From NCBI GenBank assembly GCA_937905915.1, contig CALCVR010000076.1, positions 1-11,587 of the forward strand: 11,587 nt of DNA, written 5' to 3'. Made by a program: the position numbers and the translations under genes. The notes beneath the pieces are model-generated. The model did not search any database. It saw only the letters and a program-made list of their open reading frames with translations, and was not told the DNA's origin. Source of the stretch: an uncultured Eubacteriaceae bacterium (GTDB lineage: Bacteria; Bacillota; Clostridia; Oscillospirales; Acutalibacteraceae). This document shows positions 7,702 through 11,587 of this stretch, in pieces (position 1 is the first letter of the stretch; every line of letters starts with the position of its first letter).

Positions 7702-9552
7702 ATGAGTAATTTGTCAAAAGTCCGTCAAAGTGAACCGCTGAAAAAAGAGAAGCAACATAAAAAATCTTCGAAAAAGTTGTTTTTTATATTGCTTGCTAGT
7801 TGCTTGCTAGTTGCTGTAGCTGTTATCCTTGTGATCTGGATTGGGGGTAACAATCAAGCGGATCAATCCAAATATTCCATCGGTTATGCGGTGGAAACCA
7901 ATCCGGGCGGCGAATGCCTCAATGTTGACATCACTTTGGATATCGATAAACTAAACGAGAAACGCACCATTGATCTTTACAAAGGATTGATGACTGCTCA
8001 ATGGAACCAATGTGTTGATGATTCTGGCAATGAAGTTCCTTACACGGAATCAACCGATTTAATTTCAATCGGCCCTATCGATGAAGCCACGAAGACGCTT
8101 CATTTTAAATACGACGCTTATATCGGCCAAGACGGCGAAGATTGGGAGGATACCTCCTATATCCAGGGATGCCTCTTTGAGGATCTGGTCACCTTTTCCG
8201 GTGAGTATGCTTTGCTCACTCCGTATGTTGACCCCGATCTTTTGGACTCCATCCAGAAGTATGTAACCCATGCGTCCTTTGCTTTTAACTTCCCTGAAGA
8301 TTGGCAGTCCATTTTGCCTTACCAGACGCCGCTGAATGAACAGCGCTCCTTTACCAAAAATAAACCGGATTGGGATTTCTTCAACAGCATCAGCAAATCC
8401 GCATTTTGCTTCGGACAGTTCGAGCAGAATGAGAATTTTCAAGACACCATGGTATTTGTGGACAAAGGCATTGTCAACGATGTGTCTGAATCTTCCCTTG
8501 AAGCTCTCAATATATTTTTAGACTATTACACCTCTATCTTTGGCGAACCTCTTAATGATGTGCCCATCGTACTGCTTCGCAACCGGCCCACCGACGATTG
8601 TATCGTAGTAGGCGGTATCGGAAGCGGAAGCTCAGCTCTCTCGGTCAATATGCGCATGGCAGATGACTTTAGAGTGTTGTCCAACATGGTGTATCATTCT
8701 TTCTTTGACAGCAAGGTAAAGCCCCGCAACCTCCGCTATGCCACCAACAATTGGCTGTATGACGGACTGGCTGAGTATTATGTGGGCATCTCAGCAGGCA
8801 TTTTACCTGACACCATCAAAAATGAGTATGGGATTGACGCCCCCGCCTCCATGCCGGAACGGTACCTTGAATATCTATATTTCTCGCTGAAGGAACCGGG
8901 CCTATTGGCTGTAAGCCCCAGCGATGAAATGAATATGTACAGCGCTCAGCAAGAGTTTTATATGGGCGTCAAGGTTCCCCTGGTGGTGGATACCATCAAC
9001 TACTCCATTGAACAGCAGAAGGAACAGCCGGATGGCCTGATCAAGGCATTGGTGGAAAAGGGATCCAGCCCCAAGCCCATGGACGTTGAAAAATTCCTAC
9101 AGGATCTGTGCGGCTCCGATTACGAGGCCATTAAAAACTACATTTCCGGCCGGGCTTTGATCCCCAACTATCGGGAGTATAACATCGACGCCCTGCCGCC
9201 TGCGCAAATTCTCAGCATCTTAGACGCTGATGAAGAGATCTATTCCTATTTGTTCATCGAAGAATCGGCCTATTATCCTTACGAGCCCCTCTATTTGCTC
9301 AATGAGGAACCCTTTATGGCCGAGGTTGCCAAACGTGGGATTCACTACAATACAGCAGAAATTCAAAATGAAGTCAAAGGTTTCTCCACTGTTCTCGACC
9401 GGCTGCTCCTTCAGTACGCCATGTGGGCCAGCTTAGCCGGCATTGACGACATTACGCAACCCAATATTCTCCGCGATCTCACGGAAGAAGAAGTGACAAA
9501 ACAATGGGATGAACTGCGTGAGGAAATCGGTTACGAGATCGACTTATCCTAA
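7702..9552 (+). CDS. Membrane-anchored M61-like pseudopeptidase, more degenerate paralogue (616 aa)
   Basis: The N-terminus is strongly basic (residues 12-25), then one hydrophobic segment (26-47), so the rest should lie outside the membrane. LASC at 31-34 resembles a lipobox, but the hydrophobic stretch runs on past it, which favours a membrane anchor. The remainder aligns throughout with the next gene (FNFPEDW, SAFCFGQF, FLDYYTSIFG, VVGGIGSG, NNWLYDGLAEYY). The layout matches M61-type gluzincin peptidases: an N-terminal beta domain, then a helical domain with HExxH and a distal Glu in a WLxEG context. Here the HExxH site reads NMVYH (328-332) and the distal Glu is D354, so the catalytic Glu and two of three zinc ligands have changed. 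No PDZ domain is visible. Peptidase activity is unlikely; a binding or structural role is inferred. ATG 7702 is the first possible ATG after an in-frame stop at 7687, but its ribosome binding site is weak. Confidence 0.88.
   Translation: MSNLSKVRQSEPLKKEKQHKKSSKKLFFILLASCLLVAVAVILVIWIGGNNQADQSKYSIGYAVETNPGGECLNVDITLDIDKLNEKRTIDLYKGLMTAQWNQCVDDSGNEVPYTESTDLISIGPIDEATKTLHFKYDAYIGQDGEDWEDTSYIQGCLFEDLVTFSGEYALLTPYVDPDLLDSIQKYVTHASFAFNFPEDWQSILPYQTPLNEQRSFTKNKPDWDFFNSISKSAFCFGQFEQNENFQDTMVFVDKGIVNDVSESSLEALNIFLDYYTSIFGEPLNDVPIVLLRNRPTDDCIVVGGIGSGSSALSVNMRMADDFRVLSNMVYHSFFDSKVKPRNLRYATNNWLYDGLAEYYVGISAGILPDTIKNEYGIDAPASMPERYLEYLYFSLKEPGLLAVSPSDEMNMYSAQQEFYMGVKVPLVVDTINYSIEQQKEQPDGLIKALVEKGSSPKPMDVEKFLQDLCGSDYEAIKNYISGRALIPNYREYNIDALPPAQILSILDADEEIYSYLFIEESAYYPYEPLYLLNEEPFMAEVAKRGIHYNTAEIQNEVKGFSTVLDRLLLQYAMWASLAGIDDITQPNILRDLTEEEVTKQWDELREEIGYEIDLS
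7789..7815 (+). repeat. 11-bp tandem repeat (about 2.5 copies) in the membrane-segment codons
   Basis: TTGCTTGCTAG occurs at 7789-7799 and 7800-7810, followed by TTGCT at 7811-7815, so 27 bases repeat perfectly with period 11. It encodes part of the hydrophobic anchor. Because 11 is not a multiple of 3, gain or loss of one unit would shift the frame near codon 30-38 and abolish the protein. Confidence 0.75.
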
Positions 9553-9553
9553 G

Positions 9554-9572
9554 TGGAGGAATCAAGACTATG
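9554..9572 (+). promoter_or_regulatory. Ribosome binding site of the second paralogue
   Basis: TGGAGGA (9554-9560) lies 9 bases before ATG 9570 and just after the preceding stop codon at 9550-9552. The 17-base gap has no room for a separate promoter, so the two paralogues are read as one operon. This site is much stronger than the one before the first gene. Confidence 0.85.
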
Positions 9573-11264
9573 CGGGTAACTAAGAATACCAAAATCATAC
9601 TGGCTATCGTCATCCCTTTGGTGATCCTAATCGGCGCCTTTACCGCTTGTTTCTTGACTGTGGATATCCCCCCCAGCTTTCAGTACCATGTATCGGTGTC
9701 GGAAGAGAATCCACAGACCCTTCATGTCGATATGACCATCTCCATGCCGTGGTTGTGCAAAAAACAAGACGTCTATGTCTACCTGGGCAATAAGAATATC
9801 CGTCTTCGCTCCTGCACCGATTCTTCAGGGAAAGAGCAAACGCCTGCTGTCTCCAACGGCATTGCCGCCATCCCTGTTTCCCGAGGCGGCGCTATCCACA
9901 TAGACTACGACGTCAGCGTGGCTGTGTCAGCCAAACATGGCAACAGAGGCGCTATTACCGATGATTACATTGTCTTCGATGGGGATCAGGTCTTTTTGCT
10001 TCCGGCTGAATTTTACGTATTTGACGAAGACGGCGTCAAGAATGCCGTAAACCGTATTGATATGTCCTTCCAGTTCCCAGAGGATTGGAAAAAGATCATT
10101 CCCTTTGAGGAGATTGAGAACCCTCAGTGGATAGACATCTATAAGATCACAAAAAACGCCTTTGTCTTCGGCCAATTTGATGAGACACAAAATCCGGACA
10201 CAGGGCTCAACGTCTATACCCTTCCTGGGCAAACCGTGGACGGCACAGAAGGATTCGACAGCTTATTTGCCTATTATACCGACCTGTTTGGAAGCAAGCC
10301 TTCTTCTTATAATATCGTGCTGCTTCCTTCAGATGATTCCGGTGAAAAAATCATGGGAGGCGCAGGTACCGGTACGGTAGCCGCTTCCTTTGATCCTGAT
10401 GCGCTTCGGGATTGGCAATTGTTATCCCATCGTATGTTCCATGCATTTTATGACAACGCGGCGCCTTATGTCAACGTCCATGCCGCCCCCAATCTATGGC
10501 TAAACGAAGGCCTCGCCACCTACTACGAAAATCTAGCTACCGATGCTTTGCCGGAGGATCTAAAATCAAAGCTGGGTGTTGATGTGAAACGTCAAATGGC
10601 CCTTACCTTTGATCAATATTTATACATGCGTCTCAAAGACCCGTTTTCTTACAACTTCGCTCCCATGGACGAAAATCAAATTACTTCAGAGGCCATGAGC
10701 GAATTCCTGCATTACACAACGGCTCCTCTCATCGTGCAGGCGTTTGAAAAGATCTCTCTAGAACAGGGAAATGAGCCCAATGCATTATTGCGCTATTGCC
10801 TGGAGGAAAGCTCTTTTGAAGACCGTTATACCGCCCTCACAGCGGCTATGGATCTGTTAGGCAGCGAGGCGCAATCCTTCTGTGAGAATTATCTGATCGG
10901 CGTGGAAATTCCTCCGCTTTGGGATTTAAAAGAATATCAGCCTTCCTCAACCGAAGTTCTGGATTCCTTAAACTACATCGAGATTCTTCTGGGAAGCTGG
11001 CAGAAAAAAGGAAATGAGGACTATCCCACTCACATCGTGTCAGAAGAAGAACTGGAAAAAGCCATGAGCGCCATGGGGGATAGAAATATCTCATTGTTGC
11101 CCACTGAAGTCGGGGAACAGCTAAAGGAATACTGTCCAGAGATATACGCCTTGGTTGCCGACTATTATTATCAGGCGGAAGAAAAGGGATTTGAGTTGGA
11201 TGATAAAGATCTACGGTTCAAAATGTATCAAGAGGAATCTTTGAATGATGAATTATCAAACTAG
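9570..11264 (+). CDS. Membrane-anchored M61-like pseudopeptidase with zinc ligands kept (564 aa)
   Basis: A short basic start (MRVTKNTK) is followed by a hydrophobic anchor at 9-30. FTAC at 24-27 is a poor lipobox, so a membrane anchor is preferred. Residues 36-180 look like the N-terminal beta domain of M61 peptidases (YHVSVSEENP, LHVDMTI, FQFPEDW). Residues 190-400 hold the gluzincin-like core: AFVFGQF, YYTDLFG, MGGAGTG, LLSHRMFHAFYD and LWLNEGLATYYE. H287, H291 and E313 occupy the three expected zinc-ligand positions, but the catalytic Glu of HExxH is R288, encoded by CGT, which no single base change turns into a Glu codon. Zinc binding without peptide hydrolysis is therefore possible. The C-terminal 160 residues are acidic and helical, with no PDZ domain. 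Tandem homology, identical H-to-E/D spacing and a 17-base gap link it to the preceding gene. Its target is unknown. A distant M1-like assignment is the main alternative. Confidence 0.9.
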   Translation: MRVTKNTKIILAIVIPLVILIGAFTACFLTVDIPPSFQYHVSVSEENPQTLHVDMTISMPWLCKKQDVYVYLGNKNIRLRSCTDSSGKEQTPAVSNGIAAIPVSRGGAIHIDYDVSVAVSAKHGNRGAITDDYIVFDGDQVFLLPAEFYVFDEDGVKNAVNRIDMSFQFPEDWKKIIPFEEIENPQWIDIYKITKNAFVFGQFDETQNPDTGLNVYTLPGQTVDGTEGFDSLFAYYTDLFGSKPSSYNIVLLPSDDSGEKIMGGAGTGTVAASFDPDALRDWQLLSHRMFHAFYDNAAPYVNVHAAPNLWLNEGLATYYENLATDALPEDLKSKLGVDVKRQMALTFDQYLYMRLKDPFSYNFAPMDENQITSEAMSEFLHYTTAPLIVQAFEKISLEQGNEPNALLRYCLEESSFEDRYTALTAAMDLLGSEAQSFCENYLIGVEIPPLWDLKEYQPSSTEVLDSLNYIEILLGSWQKKGNEDYPTHIVSEEELEKAMSAMGDRNISLLPTEVGEQLKEYCPEIYALVADYYYQAEEKGFELDDKDLRFKMYQEESLNDELSN

Positions 11265-11295
11265 AATTTTCCGATTATTTTGACCACACCGTACA

Positions 11296-11336
11296 AAAAA
11301 GCCGTCCTGTTCTTTAGTAGAACAGGACGGCTTTTT
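11296..11336. terminator. Bidirectional intrinsic terminator between convergent genes
   Basis: Arms at 11296-11313 and 11319-11336 are perfectly complementary over 18 bp with a 5-base loop. The left end is an A run and the right end a T run, so the hairpin gives a T tail on either strand. It lies 32 bases after the stop of the second paralogue and 21 bases beyond the stop of the minus-strand dehydrogenase, so it can serve both. Confidence 0.93.
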
Positions 11337-11356
11337 CCAATTATTCCTGTAAAAAC

Positions 11357-11587
11357 TCACATGAGTTTGCGGAACAAGTCCTTTAAATCCTCCACATTGG
11401 TATCCTTGGGATTGCCGGGACGGCAGGCGTCGGCAAAAGCCGATTCCGCCAAGAAAGGAAGATCCTCTTCCTTAATGGCTTCCAGTTTAGACGGAATCCC
11501 AACATCAGACGACAATTTTCTGACCGCTTCCACCGCTGCTTTGCGGTATTCCTCCTGAGACATGTTATCCACGCCCTGAACACCCAT
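11357..11587 (-). CDS. Iron-containing alcohol dehydrogenase (class III), C-terminal fragment, 5' end outside window
   Basis: This is the last 76 residues of a cytoplasmic NAD(P)-dependent class III (iron-type) alcohol dehydrogenase, a family of about 380 residues that interconverts alcohols and aldehydes. The family signature of the C-terminal helical region is clear: an MS-E-E-A motif, EAVRKLSSDVGIP, EEDLPFLAESAFADAC, then NP and the closing helix VEDLKDLFRKLM. The metal-binding Asp and His residues lie upstream and cannot be seen. An ATG happens to fall at the very window edge (11585-11587), but a 76-residue product would lack the nucleotide and metal sites, so the gene must start beyond the window. 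The substrate cannot be told from this part; butanol, propanediol or ethanol types are all possible. It converges on the paralogue operon. Confidence 0.9.
   Translation of the reverse strand: MGVQGVDNMSQEEYRKAAVEAVRKLSSDVGIPSKLEAIKEEDLPFLAESAFADACRPGNPKDTNVEDLKDLFRKLM

Noticed and set aside
11280..11558. A 92-codon plus-strand frame at the right end
   Set aside because: It spans the bidirectional terminator and lies antisense to the clearly recognisable alcohol dehydrogenase C-terminus.

Overview
The window looks like a piece of chromosome from an anaerobic, low-to-mid GC Bacillota (Clostridia), plausibly a gut commensal of the Oscillospiraceae/Ruminococcaceae type. This rests on Gram-positive Shine-Dalgarno sequences, long perfect intrinsic terminators after every transcription unit, a TTG-started secreted glycosidase with many accessory beta-sandwich domains, and a class III iron-type alcohol dehydrogenase tail. 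The taxonomic call is inference; no marker gene is present. No RNA gene, mobile element, CRISPR array or attachment site was found.

Layout. (1) 2-883: 3' part of a cyclic-di-GMP signalling protein, with the last residues of a probable GGDEF-like domain followed by a complete EAL phosphodiesterase domain, closed by a 22-bp perfect terminator hairpin. (2) 960-1735: about 780 bases without a convincing gene. Its first 570 bases are extremely A+T-rich (about 20% GC in two lines counted) and hold an operator-like palindrome. The last 200 bases are richer in GC and hold several small hairpins before a good ribosome binding site. (3) 1736-7501: one very large secreted enzyme (1921 aa), a GH38 alpha-mannosidase followed by a domain of unknown type, an FN3 domain, two F5/8 type C-like domains bracketing a tandem pair of Ig-like repeats, and a C-terminal beta domain. 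A 16-bp terminator follows. (4) 7702-11264: two membrane-anchored paralogous proteins (616 and 564 aa) in an operon, both with the fold signature of M61-like gluzincin peptidases but with broken HExxH motifs. An 18-bp bidirectional terminator follows. (5) 11357-11587, minus strand: the C-terminal 76 residues of an iron-containing alcohol dehydrogenase, convergent with the pair.

How they may work together. The mannosidase carries a signal peptide and no visible wall anchor, so it probably acts outside the cell on mannose-containing glycans such as host or yeast N-glycans. Terminators separate it from both neighbours, so it is probably its own transcription unit. Its codon choice is far more biased than that of the pair behind it, which suggests high expression. 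The paralogue pair is the most novel part: N-terminally anchored extracytoplasmic proteins that keep the M61-like scaffold but appear to have lost peptidase catalysis, one retaining all three likely zinc ligands and the other only one intact. A binding, scaffold or sensor role is conceivable, but nothing in the window fixes it.
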